From Cyrtodaria siliqua (lineage: Eukaryota; Mollusca; Bivalvia; Adapedonta; Hiatellidae): a stretch of 64,000 bases of DNA. Numbering within the stretch: position 1 is the stretch's first letter; each line of letters begins with the position of its first letter. Positions 48,601 through 51,240 of the stretch are shown here, piece by piece. Under the pieces are notes generated by a model. It was given only the letters and a program-made list of their open reading frames with translations. It was not told the DNA's origin and ran no database searches. The stretch lies in NCBI GenBank assembly GCA_037043455.1, contig JAWPHD010011502.1, forward strand, positions 1 through 64,000, read 5' to 3'. Made by a program: the position numbers and the translations under genes.

Positions 48601-49594
48601 GTTAAATATATCAGGCTCAAGTTTACACAAGTGCTGCTGGGTCAAGAAATTGAAATGGTTTAAAGATTCTATAAATGAAACATGGCAGTAAAACTGAGAT
48701 CAGTGAGATTTGATGGAACAGAGACAAGATCAGGCTCAAATTCACATTCAAGTGACCCCAAAAGTAATAATGGGAAATTTACAAAAGTAAGGTGTAATTT
48801 GGTCAGAGGGCATGGAAGATGGATCCGCAAATCGGTTCGACAAAAACCATTATGACCAACAGATAAGATGTTGATCAAAATAGATACGTCAATTTTTGAG
48901 ATGAAAACTTTTACTACATTCCGTGATGTAATACAACTATTTTCTCTTATTTAAGACTTCACAATAACTGCATAATTCTAGACCTGGTCCTGCCCACTGC
49001 TGAATACTAGAGCATACTTACAATCAGCATAATTCTACCTGCCTACTGCTGAATACTAGAGCATACTTACAATCAGCATAATTCTAGACCTGATCCTGCC
49101 TACTGCTGAATACTAGAGCACACTTACAATCAGCATAATTCTAGACCTGATCCTGCCTACTGCTGAATACTAGAGCATACTTACAATCAGCATAATTCTA
49201 GACCGGGTCCTGCCTACTGCTGAATACTACAGCATACTTACAATCAGCATAATTCTAGACCTGGTCCTGCCTACTGCTGAATACTAGAGCATACTTACAA
49301 TCAGCATAATTCTAGACCTGGTCCTGCCTACTGCTGAATACTAGAGCATACTTACAATCAGCATAATTCTAGACCTGGTCCTGCCTACTGCTGAATACTA
49401 GAGCATACTTACAATCAGCATAATTCTAGAGCTGGTCCTGCCTACTGCTGAATACTAGAGCATACTTACAATCAGCATGATGACAAGTTGATTTTTCTTC
49501 TGCACGGCAAGATTAGAGAAAATGTTGCCAGTGACAACGGCCATGTCATCTTTATTCTTCTCTATCAACTGGGCAATACTCTTGTCGTAACTTC
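564..49594 (-). CDS. ACACA: acetyl-CoA carboxylase, central region, 12 exons of a longer gene (partial)
   Basis: ACC carboxylates acetyl-CoA to malonyl-CoA, the committed step of fatty-acid synthesis; in animals it is one large multidomain cytosolic or mitochondria-associated enzyme. Twelve minus-strand exons (49594-49470, 40706-40479, 34622-34533, 21626-21508, 17878-17699, 16691-16586, 11922-11800, 6469-6413, 6107-6066, 4912-4775, 3792-3712, 653-564) join in frame through GT-AG introns. They read as the ACC central domain, which positions the BC/BCCP and CT halves. Recognisable blocks include [48 protein letters not shown] and [10 protein letters not shown]. Biotin carboxylase, the biotin motif and carboxyltransferase lie outside the window. 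Exon identity is from family memory, not a database search. One ancestral ACC gene is expected in molluscs, so the ACACA/ACACB split need not apply. Confidence 0.96.
770..956 (-). repeat. downstream (3') LTR of the Gypsy remnant
   Basis: Shares most of its length with 3111-3298, including the phrases 'aaccaggtattctcgg', 'cttactgcacatgcgc' and 'gggttgcatacaatatga'. It ends CACTACA at 956, directly followed by the polypurine tract on the other strand. Confidence 0.9.
957..969 (-). other. polypurine tract of the Gypsy remnant
   Basis: Minus strand reads AAAAAAGGAGGGA directly before the TGTAGTG start of the downstream LTR. This is the expected place and composition for the plus-strand primer of an LTR element. 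Confidence 0.75.
1297..2526 (-). pseudogene. pol remnant: RNase H-integrase linker and integrase, frameshifted
   Basis: Read on the minus strand from 2526 down. A linker has [11 protein letters not shown]. The integrase zinc-finger half (2310-2095) shows HEGHPGI and CNSCYGC, an HHCC pattern. The integrase core has VVVDYYSR near 1990 (first catalytic Asp) and TDNGPQF near 1880 (second catalytic Asp), but no clear catalytic Glu. The C-terminal tail (1566-1297) has GDSVLVRQ and a chromatin-facing basic end. The segments lie in different frames with stops between them, so no functional product is expected. Confidence 0.88.
2520..2824 (-). pseudogene. gag remnant, truncated
   Basis: About 100 residues including [18 protein letters not shown] and [21 protein letters not shown], a pattern typical of Gypsy capsid. 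It breaks into the pol linker near 2520, which marks a deletion of the nucleocapsid, protease, reverse transcriptase and most of RNase H. Confidence 0.75.
3101..3107 (-). other. tRNA primer-binding site of the Gypsy remnant
   Basis: Minus strand TGGCGACGAGGAT begins at 3107, three bases after the LTR end. TGG complements a tRNA CCA end. I cannot assign the tRNA with certainty. Confidence 0.6.
3111..3298 (-). repeat. upstream (5') LTR of the Gypsy remnant
   Basis: Copy of the 770-956 repeat. On the minus strand it starts TGTAGTG at 3298. A run of T at 3190-3201 is an expansion absent from the other LTR. Confidence 0.9.
3299..3711. other. ACC intron; nothing recognised
   Basis: Unique-looking AT-rich sequence with a short TA run at about 3632-3643. 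No gene, SINE or inverted termini seen. Confidence 0.5.
3712..3792 (-). CDS. ACACA: ACC exon 11
   Basis: Acceptor tgtttcag|CAAATG and donor ACAAAG|gtaacg bound 81 bp, 27 codons, phase 0. Residues [18 protein letters not shown] match the vertebrate DYRFFVRAIIRHSDLVTK block. The nine residues before that block align poorly, as expected for a variable loop after the LGKAK end of exon 10. Confidence 0.96.
3793..4059. other. ACC intron with an unassigned 74-codon minus ORF
   Basis: The minus-strand ORF 4035-3811 (beginning [13 protein letters not shown]) does not align with ACC, and I recognise no family. A chance or repeat-derived ORF is most likely. Confidence 0.4.
4060..4570 (-). repeat. tRNA-type SINE-A copy with an internal 25-bp tandem expansion
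   Basis: Shares the SINE-A body seen full-length at 16764-17085: 'agctcatcaacac', 'ggttatttagagcc', 'tttacatccccatcc', 'gacgaggctaagg'. It lacks the tRNA head. Inside it, a 25-bp unit (gggaacctgctctactcttactatc) is repeated 12 times at 4153-4452, where the family normally has it once. Confidence 0.88.
4153..4452. repeat. 25-bp minisatellite, 12 copies, inside SINE-A
   Basis: Exactly 300 bp of a 25-bp unit with only a few substitutions (t/c in 'ctctcacta', one 'ccagctc'). It arose from one internal segment of the SINE, since the same segment is present once in the other copies. Confidence 0.95.
4586..4670 (+). repeat. 5' end of a pearl-type element (fragment)
   Basis: Begins 'aacaagagctgtcggcgaac', the ACAAGAG start shared by most pearl-type elements here, with a small foldback (gctgtcggcgaacagtgcagc). 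No matching core or 3' end follows before exon 10, so this is a truncated piece. Confidence 0.5.
4775..4912 (-). CDS. ACACA: ACC exon 10
   Basis: Acceptor ttattacag|TTCACTG and donor GCAAAG|gtaata bound 138 bp, 46 codons, phase 0. It reads [20 protein letters not shown] then [12 protein letters not shown]...MHVYLGKAK, one of the strongest ACC matches in the window. Joined to exon 9 it gives KFE-FTEDR, about two residues more than relatives I remember, so the exon 9 donor or this acceptor could be off by a few bases. Confidence 0.97.
5224..6005 (+). mobile_element. pearl-type non-autonomous element, ~172-bp core repeats
   Basis: 5' end has a foldback (gtgttccaaggaacac) followed by 'tgtcgtctg'; the 3' end has 'gtctgccatgctacgcaggcgacaca', so the ends are short inverted matches. 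Between them about 3.5 degenerate units of ~172 bp repeat 'atgaaaaggggcataactctgc' and 'gaagtttcatgaacataggtc'. Close to the end lies 'acggacgacg', the ACRG-like tract. No coding capacity. This kind of layout is described for bivalve pearl/Helitron-like elements (from memory). Confidence 0.65.
6066..6107 (-). CDS. ACACA: ACC exon 9 (microexon, 42 bp)
   Basis: Acceptor ctttcag|AAATTG and donor TTTGAG|gtaagg; 14 codons reading [14 protein letters not shown], matching vertebrate EFPKFFTFRARDKFE. The preceding loop, about 17 residues longer in vertebrates, is absent between exons 8 and 9, as I recall for insect ACC. Confidence 0.93.
6318..6397. repeat. 41-bp tandem duplication next to exon 8
   Basis: Two near-identical copies of a 41-bp unit containing 'gttaacatgtacatatggtt' lie 16 bp downstream (in gene sense) of the exon 8 donor. 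Confidence 0.85.
6413..6469 (-). CDS. ACACA: ACC exon 8 (57 bp)
   Basis: Acceptor tacttcag|AATACC and donor AGAAAG|gttagt; 19 codons, phase 0: [19 protein letters not shown], matching vertebrate ATLVEHGIRRLTFLVAQK. Polypyrimidine support is weak but conservation is clear. Confidence 0.95.
6520..6650. repeat. imperfect (CAT)n microsatellite
   Basis: Runs of atc/cat/cac triplets. It creates an Asp-rich minus-strand ORF overlapping exon 8 that is not itself coding beyond the exon. Confidence 0.85.
6918..11466. repeat. 47-bp minisatellite with ~967-bp higher-order repeat
   Basis: About 97 unit-equivalents of a 47-bp unit ('ggcaccacaagacccctaac' followed by 'tcgataagtgtagcaagttt' and 'catggta'). 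A 28-bp deletion form ('ggcaccaagtgtagcaagtt') recurs at set places, as do forms with 'gtagtgtttcatgg' and 'ggcaccgcaag'. Marker variants recur at 9949/10916, 9600/10567 and 10199/11166, all 967 bp apart, showing block duplication. Short ORFs here ([15 protein letters not shown] type) are repeat translations, not genes. The array lies in the intron between ACC exons 7 and 8. Confidence 0.97.
11467..11799. other. array flank and ACC intron
   Basis: At 11560-11612 lies a diverged single unit ('ggcaccaccagaccacaagc', then 'tcgatgtgtgtgtatcagg') that aligns with the 47-bp array unit and may be an old relative. The rest shows no feature. Confidence 0.55.
11800..11922 (-). CDS. ACACA: ACC exon 7
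   Basis: Acceptor cacctacag|AGTACA and donor GAAAAG|gtaatg bound 123 bp, 41 codons, phase 0. It includes [20 protein letters not shown] and [13 protein letters not shown], matching vertebrate DEPIHILNVAIK and the acidic stretch after it. The acceptor is preceded by only a modest pyrimidine tract. Confidence 0.97.
11923..12867. other. ACC intron; nothing recognised
   Basis: AT-rich, no repeats in common with other parts of the window apart from short runs; a (TA)n patch near 12353-12366. Confidence 0.5.
12868..13066 (-). repeat. SINE-A, 5'-truncated copy
   Basis: SINE-A body without the tRNA head, flanked by an 8-bp target duplication GGATTAAA (12860-12867 and 13067-13074). This shows truncation happened at insertion. 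Confidence 0.88.
13067..13528. other. ACC intron; nothing firm
   Basis: Contains 'gaatgaatgaatggtgtttt' near 13241, a phrase resembling the 3' end of molluscan SINE/LINE tails, but no head is seen. Confidence 0.4.
13529..13753. repeat. ~43-bp tandem repeat with alternating subunits
   Basis: About 5 subunits starting 'aagttcagt', alternating between a 'gacatacactgggacag' form ending 'catattgcatgg' and a 'tacttatac' form ending 'aattgcatcat', giving an ~86-bp dimer period. Confidence 0.85.
13859..14788. mobile_element. TTAA-flanked MITE (930 bp)
   Basis: Termini GGGTGCCCTCTG and CAGAGGGCACCC are perfect 12-bp inverted repeats, flanked on both sides by TTAA (13855-13858, 14789-14792). TTAA duplication points to a piggyBac-type transposase acting in trans. 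Internal ORFs (to 86 codons) show no transposase motif. A poly-A/poly-T stretch lies at about 13995-14030. Confidence 0.85.
15120..15357 (-). repeat. SINE-A, 5'-truncated copy
   Basis: Starts with the 'ttgaattgaactgaatgttg' tail and runs to 'gaacgtgtcttgcacaagaa', lacking the tRNA head. Confidence 0.88.
15363..15971 (+). mobile_element. pearl-type element family a, internally deleted
   Basis: Starts 'aacaagaggtcaatgacctt' and 'gaagctctaatgat'; ends with a short 'gtagagctaaaa'. It has about two core units ('gtggcggccatcttgaattt', 'cagccatgtttaacgt') but no ACRG tract. Confidence 0.75.
16586..16691 (-). CDS. ACACA: ACC exon 6
   Basis: Acceptor atttgcag|GTGTTTTG and donor ATGCAG|gtatat bound 106 bp. 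The first G completes an Arg codon begun in exon 5; then 35 codons [18 protein letters not shown]...DTISMQ. It matches vertebrate FDEVMGCFSDSPPQSPTFPE, a Ser/Pro-rich loop that carries regulatory phosphorylation in vertebrate ACC1 (family knowledge; conservation of a given site is not shown). Confidence 0.95.
16764..17085 (+). repeat. SINE-A, full-length tRNA-derived SINE
   Basis: Flanked by a perfect 12-bp target duplication TTATTTAAAACA (16752-16763, 17086-17097). The head is tRNA-like: 'ggctggcgtggcgcagtcgg' (box A) and 'ggtctcaatcc' (box B). The body has 'gacgtaaaccgggcagtccc' and 'gtatcggtctatcctccgag', and the tail is 'cattcaattcaa'. It is the reference copy for the truncated copies at 4060, 12868, 15120 and 63011. 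Confidence 0.95.
17098..17698. other. ACC intron; nothing recognised
   Basis: AT-rich. A ~30-bp local duplication of 'atcttgcgttttgttgagta' lies at about 17546-17600. Confidence 0.5.
17699..17878 (-). CDS. ACACA: ACC exon 5
   Basis: Acceptor ctgttttag|GATGATG and donor ACAAG|gtttgt bound 180 bp: one base completing Arg, 59 codons, two bases of the next Arg. It reads [20 protein letters not shown]...[20 protein letters not shown], ending EFT(R). The vertebrate counterpart has HVASVSDVLL...PPCQRMGGMVSFRTFEDFVR. The Ser-rich first half corresponds to a phosphorylation-rich linker of animal ACC. The donor gtttgt is weak compared with others in the gene. Confidence 0.96.
17879..19180. other. ACC intron; mostly featureless
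   Basis: Contains a 15-bp unit (atggactattatatg) repeated about 4 times at 18818-18866. No other feature seen. Confidence 0.55.
19181..20413 (+). mobile_element. composite pearl-type element: 5' leader plus family a element
   Basis: A 190-bp leader starting 'aacaagaaatctgtggattc' is followed at 19375 by family a start 'aacaagaggtcaacgacctt'. The core has 'gtggcggccatcttgaattt'-type units; an ACRG tract lies at 20346-20375, and the 3' end 'gatctttgatcagtagagct' pairs with the 5' 'gctctactgat'. The same leader-plus-element arrangement recurs at 34805. Confidence 0.8.
20414..20915 (+). repeat. dispersed repeat family d (first copy)
   Basis: Shares long stretches with 39402-40290: 'aaaatcatcagctccaaaaa', 'ttaagctataaactaggttt', 'gttatctgccctttgcttgg'. 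Internal units of ~185 bp. This copy keeps the intact site (tccaaagattaagctataaa) that is interrupted in the other copy. Confidence 0.75.
21100..21360. promoter_or_regulatory. possible intronic bidirectional promoter-like patch
   Basis: Unlike its AT-rich surroundings it has two divergent YY1-like motifs (minus 'aagatggcggac' near 21125, plus 'aacatggcggct' near 21333) and a strong minus-strand donor (AAATT|gtaagtatcc near 21237). No TATA box. YY1-like strings also occur in the family a repeats here, so this may be chance. Confidence 0.25.
21508..21626 (-). CDS. ACACA: ACC exon 4
   Basis: Acceptor ctgtttacag|GTATAC and donor AATAG|gtgagt bound 119 bp: 39 codons plus two bases of Arg. It reads [20 protein letters not shown] then [19 protein letters not shown](R), a close match to vertebrate VYVRRAYIAYEL and SHPNR. 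Its acceptor is the first unit of the 48-bp array that follows on the genomic plus side, i.e. upstream in the transcript. Confidence 0.97.
21628..23692. repeat. 48-bp minisatellite grown from the exon 4 splice acceptor, ~43 copies
   Basis: Unit begins 'ttatacaggtacctgtaaac' and continues 'agtaatgcacgtgattgtat' then 'gtccagat'. On the minus strand every unit has ACTGTTTACAG|GTACCTG, the same 11 bases that precede exon 4. Since 48 is divisible by 3, two minus frames and one plus frame stay open for up to 445 codons; these are repeat artefacts. Subtypes are ordered: 'gtacgtg'/'gagttatagagg' forms near exon 4, 'gcacgtg'/'ccagattta' forms further away. Confidence 0.97.
23693..24237. other. ACC intron with a MITE-N fragment
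   Basis: 24085-24237 is an inverted match to the interior of the MITE at 29501-30049 (shared 'tgaaaaatatgcatacttaa'-like, 'ttgctttaaatgatatttat'). The preceding 390 bp show nothing recognised. Confidence 0.6.
24238..24490. repeat. foldback-type repeat with GCGAAACTAGTC motifs (copy 1)
   Basis: 'gcgcgaaactagtctatctgc' type motifs at 24243-24262 and 24468-24487 and an inverted 'tagactagtttcacg' at 24421. Related to 30265-30490. Confidence 0.6.
24786..25058 (+). repeat. SINE-B, full-length tRNA-derived SINE
   Basis: Flanked by an 11-bp target duplication TTAAGAGTGTT (24775-24785, 25059-25069). Head resembles a class II tRNA (Ser/Leu type): 'gtggccgagtggttaacg' (box A) and 'ggttcgatcc' (box B). 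A body with 'ggttctacccaggtaccc' and a (tcaat)n tail follow. Possibly related to the V-SINE-like RUDI family of molluscs (memory only). Confidence 0.93.
25070..25900. other. ACC intron; nothing recognised
   Basis: AT-rich with a small duplication of 'acacaattaaaa'/'aaataatcacaa' at about 25417-25474. Confidence 0.5.
25930..26640 (-). pseudogene. pogo/Tigger-like transposase remnant
   Basis: Minus-strand pieces in changing frames resemble a pogo-type transposase in the right order: a psq-type helix-turn-helix ([10 protein letters not shown], about 26560-26530), a CENP-B-like DNA-binding part ([20 protein letters not shown], about 26375-26315, followed by NKWFGG), and the start of the DDE domain (VFNANEFGF...GKVLA near 26000-25960, where family members have NADETGF). 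Several stops and shifts; the rest of the catalytic domain is not seen. The degraded state means no active protein. Confidence 0.7.
26641..28439. other. ACC intron; nothing recognised
   Basis: AT-rich single-copy-looking DNA. A plus-strand 63-codon ORF at 26695 has no recognised motif. No splice-flanked ACC block was found. Confidence 0.5.
28440..29450. repeat. ~60-bp minisatellite in two inverted arms
   Basis: Left arm 28440-28725 carries the unit in one orientation ('gcaaggcaaacatgcctgcc', 'cacacaacaaatgacaat'); right arm 28965-29450 carries its reverse complement ('catgtttgccttgcctgctt', 'attgtcatttgttgtgtggg'). The ~240-bp spacer contains short matching ends ('caaggtgctatctgcac' against 'atttgcaaatagcacct'). 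Several overlapping Cys/Gly-rich ORFs (up to 183 codons) are products of the repeat. Confidence 0.9.
29501..30049. mobile_element. MITE-N, TTAA-flanked, complete (549 bp)
   Basis: Termini AGGGAATGTAGCGACACAGC and its near-perfect inverted counterpart (gctgtgtcgctgcattccct), flanked by TTAA at 29497-29500 and 30050-30053. The interior is itself largely palindromic ('atatggaatattgataaata' / 'ttataaatattccatatatg'). Copies: 30491-30890, 52356-53597, fragment 24085-24237. Confidence 0.9.
30265..30490. repeat. foldback-type repeat with perfect hairpin (copy 2)
   Basis: A ~46-bp hairpin at 30268-30315 pairs 'gcgaaactagtctatttgca' with its exact inverse, and another inverse motif 'gactagtttcgcactaag' lies at 30472. 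It ends next to the MITE-N half copy, as copy 1 ends next to a MITE-N fragment. Confidence 0.65.
30491..30890. mobile_element. MITE-N half copy carrying a SINE insertion
   Basis: Matches the right half of MITE-N ('ttcaaatggtcatatatttt', 'tttggttgtgtgcttacatt') but lacks the left half and left TTAA end. SINE-C interrupts it at the 'ttctcaaaatg' site. Confidence 0.75.
30532..30732 (-). repeat. SINE-C, tRNA-derived SINE
   Basis: Minus strand has a tRNA-like head near 30732-30648 with 'gtggccgagaggttaacgcc' (box A) and 'gggttcgaatccc' (box B), then 'gtgaggaag' (shared with SINE-B) and an AT-rich tail ending 'gacgtaaaacaccatacaaa'. Flanking ttctc on both sides (30527-30531, 30733-30737) is a short target duplication. 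Confidence 0.75.
30891..31039. other. ACC intron; nothing recognised
   Basis: Short AT-rich interval before the family g element. Confidence 0.4.
31318..32397 (+). mobile_element. pearl-type element family c (complete)
   Basis: 5' 'acaagaggacaagatgccct' with 'gatcacctgag'; 3' 'gatcaccctgagccttcggc' then 'tcaggtgatataaaa', giving pairing ends and a terminal hairpin. Core of ~160-bp units with 'ccagggtcaccatttgaaca' and 'tggcccttgcagtttcagag'. Confidence 0.8.
32657..33990 (+). mobile_element. pearl-type element family c (3' end lost)
   Basis: Same 5' end and about six core units; ends at 'ggacgacagacgaagaatga' then 'tcccaacagatc', missing the terminal hairpin. GC-rich cores ('ggggcggggccaaat') stand out. 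Confidence 0.75.
34533..34622 (-). CDS. ACACA: ACC exon 3
   Basis: Acceptor attacag|AAACTG and donor TTGGAG|gtaaac bound 90 bp, 30 codons, phase 0: [20 protein letters not shown] then [10 protein letters not shown], matching vertebrate [21 protein letters not shown] and VRMAALE. It is followed in the protein by VYIRRAY of exon 4, as in relatives. Confidence 0.97.
34805..36425 (+). mobile_element. composite pearl-type element: 5' leader plus family a
   Basis: Leader 'acaagaaatccgcagattca' (34805-34987) is about 90% like 19181-19374. Family a then runs 34988-36425 with ~4 cores, an ACRG tract near 36345-36378 and a 3' 'gatcagtagagct'. The next element starts directly at its end. Confidence 0.8.
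36425..39401 (+). mobile_element. pearl-type element family e with nested family a
   Basis: 5' 'aaacaagatactccagtatt' with 'cccctaccggt'; 3' 'cacaccggtagggactaag', so ends pair. Its interior is split by a family a element (36658-38903). Confidence 0.7.
36658..38903 (+). mobile_element. pearl-type element family a, longest copy (six ~320-bp cores)
   Basis: Start 'aacaagaggtcaatgacctt', 'gaagctctactgat'; end 'tgatctctgatcagtagagc'. The phrase 'aagtagtcgctacaaactt' recurs at about 36707, 37027, 37347, 37669, 37989, 38310 and 38627, a ~320-bp period. ACRG microsatellite at 38808-38860. The two most alike core pairs suggest recent unequal exchange. Confidence 0.85.
39402..40368 (+). repeat. dispersed repeat family d (second copy)
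   Basis: Homologous to 20414-20915 and longer, with ~185-bp units ('ttatctgcccttgcttggag', 'ggtcaaggtcactttcacat'). It ends with a hairpin 'cctttttttcttcgaaaagg' typical of pearl 3' ends here. Interrupted by the MITE at 39533. Confidence 0.75.
39533..39747. mobile_element. TTAA-flanked MITE (215 bp)
   Basis: Termini CCCTTAGCCCGCT / AGCAGGCTCAGTG match 10 of 13 as inverted repeats; TTAA flanks at 39529-39532 and 39748-39751. The paralogous copy near 20540 has the uninterrupted site with a single TTAA, so this is a verified insertion. Confidence 0.88.
40479..40706 (-). CDS. ACACA: ACC exon 2
   Basis: Acceptor tttgcccag|GATCAC and donor CTACAG|gtaaga bound 228 bp, 76 codons, phase 0. It includes [50 protein letters not shown] and [19 protein letters not shown], nearly the vertebrate sequence. 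Codons CTGTGTGGTAAGGAT hold an internal donor-like G|GTAAGG 13 bp into the exon. Its first ~50 bp are repeated upstream in the transcript (40740-41130). Confidence 0.98.
40707..41130 (-). repeat. four tandem partial copies of the exon 2 acceptor region (~95-bp unit)
   Basis: Each unit holds a degraded copy of the exon 2 start: the nearest reads [16 protein letters not shown] against exon 2 [16 protein letters not shown]; the next three keep 'gacaagatcctctt', 'ccttaccatacaagtgctcc' and 'tgagtatagaaac'. On the minus strand three have a tatactcag|GA acceptor-like site followed 13 bp later by G|GTAAGG or a close variant. A further relic is at 48610-48735. Confidence 0.85.
41823..44131. repeat. 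66-bp minisatellite, ~34 near-identical copies
   Basis: Unit 'gatgaccttgagtgatctgt' 'tggttcaatacaataatgaa' 'ccttagacataagtctatat' 'attkca'. Apart from one T/G site (atttca or attgca) the inner units look identical; only the outermost differ. 66 = 22 codons, hence minus-strand ORFs of 799 and 747 codons with a perfect 22-residue period. I do not call these genes: both frames are equally open and there is no non-repeat domain. Confidence 0.97.
44638..45760. mobile_element. TA-flanked MITE/mariner-type element (1.12 kb)
   Basis: Inverted ends CCGTATTTACCGTATAAGTT / AACTTATACGGTAAATACGG, flanked by TA (44636-44637, 45761-45762). The matching left arm of the host element has the empty site 'gaatatctactcg', so insertion and target duplication are proven within the window. 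No transposase ORF seen. Confidence 0.92.
46448..47074. mobile_element. TTAA-flanked MITE (627 bp)
   Basis: Ends AGGAAGTACATCAGG / CCTGATGTACTTCCT, exact inverted repeats, flanked by TTAA (46444-46447, 47075-47078). Confidence 0.9.
47490..48505 (+). repeat. pearl-type core array with terminal hairpin
   Basis: Units of ~145-150 bp repeat 'acaaagggccataactcagt', 'tgatacttcctagcaagttt' and 'gagaaatagcccggacaaga'. Followed by 'gacggacagac' and a hairpin 'ccacccactttgcggtgggt'. 47090-47490 is AT-rich with 'gaagtttcaatccattatgt', related to the 49908 element. Confidence 0.7.
48610..48735 (-). repeat. relic of the exon 2 partial-copy unit
   Basis: 'acacaagtgctgctgggtca', 'tgaaacatggcagtaaaact' and 'gagacaagatcaggctc' align with the units at 40707-41130, now 7.5 kb away. 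It reads as the far edge of the original tandem, split by the nest. Confidence 0.65.
48960..49469 (-). repeat. 57-bp minisatellite carrying copies of exon 1's splice donor, ~8 copies
   Basis: Unit 'acttacaatcagcataattc' 'tagacctggtcctgcctact' 'gctgaatactagagcat'. On the minus strand every unit repeats the last bases of exon 1 and its donor: ATGCTGATT|GTAAGT. Decoys lie near 49018, 49067, 49124, 49180, 49237, 49294, 49351 and 49408; the real donor is at 49469. One unit has gtaagtg in place of gtaagta. Confidence 0.95.
49470..49594 (-). CDS. ACACA: ACC exon 1 of this window
   Basis: Acceptor tattcag|GAAGTT and donor CTGATT|gtaagt bound 125 bp: two bases completing a Gly-type codon, then 41 codons [41 protein letters not shown]. 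Matches vertebrate HYDKCVFALREENKSDM and IFSHAQVTKKNLLVTMLI, directly ahead of DQLCG (exon 2). It is internal to the gene: the preceding exon should end one base into a codon and lies beyond 64000 or was not recognised. Confidence 0.96.
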
Positions 49595-49907
49595 CTGAAT
49601 ATGCAAAACAATATATACAGGATGTTACACGAGACACATGATAATCTTGGAAGTAGTTATCAAGCCTCAAAATATTCGCCTCGATTTCCTCGATTTATTA
49701 ATTGAGTATCATTTTGACTTTAAAAGTGTTTTGCATATAATTAAATAAATCATTGAGTTTTCCAATTTTCTTCGTTACTCTTTTTTAACAGGTTAAATAC
49801 ATTACTGATGCATTTAATCAACAATTAGTAATATATAAAAACAGTTTCCTTTGAACTATTCTAATTATTCGTTATGTATAAAACTAACGGGACGCTACAA
49901 GTTTTGA
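49595..49907. other. ACC intron; nothing recognised
   Basis: AT-rich. Confidence 0.5.
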
Positions 49908-50406
49908 ACAAGAGCACCGCGCCAACGGTGCAGACGCTCGACTTTGGTGAAATTACAATTGATAAACAAGGTTTCCATCAATTACATACAAGCTTTAACC
50001 AAGATTTCTAAGTATAAAAGGGGCCATAATTATGTTATAATAAAATTGTACAAGAGTTATACAAGATGCCAAATACATGTGTGAGGCATTATGTAAAGTA
50101 CTTTTGGAGATGTAAGTTTACATACAAACTTTAGCAATATTTTCAAAGAATAAAAGAGGCCATAATTTTGTTAAAATAAATGCAAGAGTTATAGAACCTG
50201 GCTCTGTGGTGTCTAATGATGCTGAATGCATGTGTGAAGTTTTAATCCATTATGTAAAGTGCTTTGCGAGATACAAATCTACATACAAATTTTAACCAAG
50301 TTTTTCTAAGTGTCAAATAAAAGGCAGACGACAACAATGACGACAACAACGACGACGATGATCAAGTGATAACAATAGCCCTTTTTTCCCTTTGGAAAAG
50401 TCGAAT
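49908..50406 (+). mobile_element. small pearl-type element (complete)
   Basis: 5' 'aacaagagcaccgcgccaac' with foldback 'gcgccaacggtgc'; two ~125-bp cores ('aaaggggccataattatgtt', 'aagagttatagaacctggct'); an ACG-rich tract at 50325-50360; 3' hairpin 'cttttttccctttggaaaag'. Confidence 0.7.
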
Positions 50407-51240
50407 GCAGGAGGTCAAAACCTGTTTTACATATTTTTTATGTTGTGCCTCAACTCCCTAAATGACCATATCAAATTAGGATTAAATGCATTCACATTTA
50501 GGCAAGATAGGCAATTTGTTGTGTTTTTTTACCTGATTTCTCTCTATGGGGTCCCAGAGGATTGAGACAAAATACGAAACTTATTGCGCATCTACACATC
50601 CTAACTAAGAAATGCACCACATATGAACTTGAAATCCCAAAGGGTATAGAAGGAATCAATGTCACAAGCCCAAAACTCGTAATAGTAAATTACTGCAAGT
50701 TCCCAAGGTTGTACCCTTAAGCTTGTAGAAAGCCCCCTTATGCAGCAGGTCAAAACCCATTTTATATATGTTGTGTCAAGAGTCCCTAAATGACCATACA
50801 AAACTAGAATCGTAACCATTCACATTTGGACAAGATGAGTAATTTTTTGAGATTTTTGACCAAATTATCCCCCAGGGAGTCCCAGTGGGCAGAGACAAAA
50901 TCAGAGACCTTATTGCACATCTACACATCCTAACTAAGATATACAGCAAACATGAACTTGAGATCTCAAAGGTTATAGAAGGAGTTAGCATCACAAGGCC
51001 AAAACTGATATAGTAAATTAATGCAAGATCCCGAAATTGTACCCCTGCAGAGGGGCCCCTACATGCAGGAGGACAAAACCTATTTTGTATTTGTTGTGCA
51101 TTGAGTCCCTAAATGACAACACAATTACAGTCAAATCCATTCACATTTGGACAAGATATGCATTTTCTTTGTGATTTTTGACCTGATTACCCCAAAGGGG
51201 ACCCCAGTGAACAAGACTAAATTGGCGACCTTGCTCTACC
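50407..51240 (+). repeat. ~320-bp tandem repeat, 2.5 copies
   Basis: 'gtcaaaacc', 'ctccctaaatgaccatat', 'gcacatctacacatcctaac' and 'aaggttgtaccc' recur at ~320-bp spacing (50413, 50750, 51073). Confidence 0.8.

Larger units (their letters stand above)
41165..48603 (+). mobile_element. large nest: probable pearl-type element filled by later insertions
   Basis: 5' 'aacaagaagtaccacccgtc' and 'agtgcagacgctgac' resembles the intact small element at 49908; 3' 'gatgacaatagctcc' then 'tttttttccttcaaaaaggt' is the same tail type. The nest separates the tandem exon 2 copies (to 41130) from their relic (48610). Its content: piggyBac-like element, MITEs and other cores. Confidence 0.45.
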
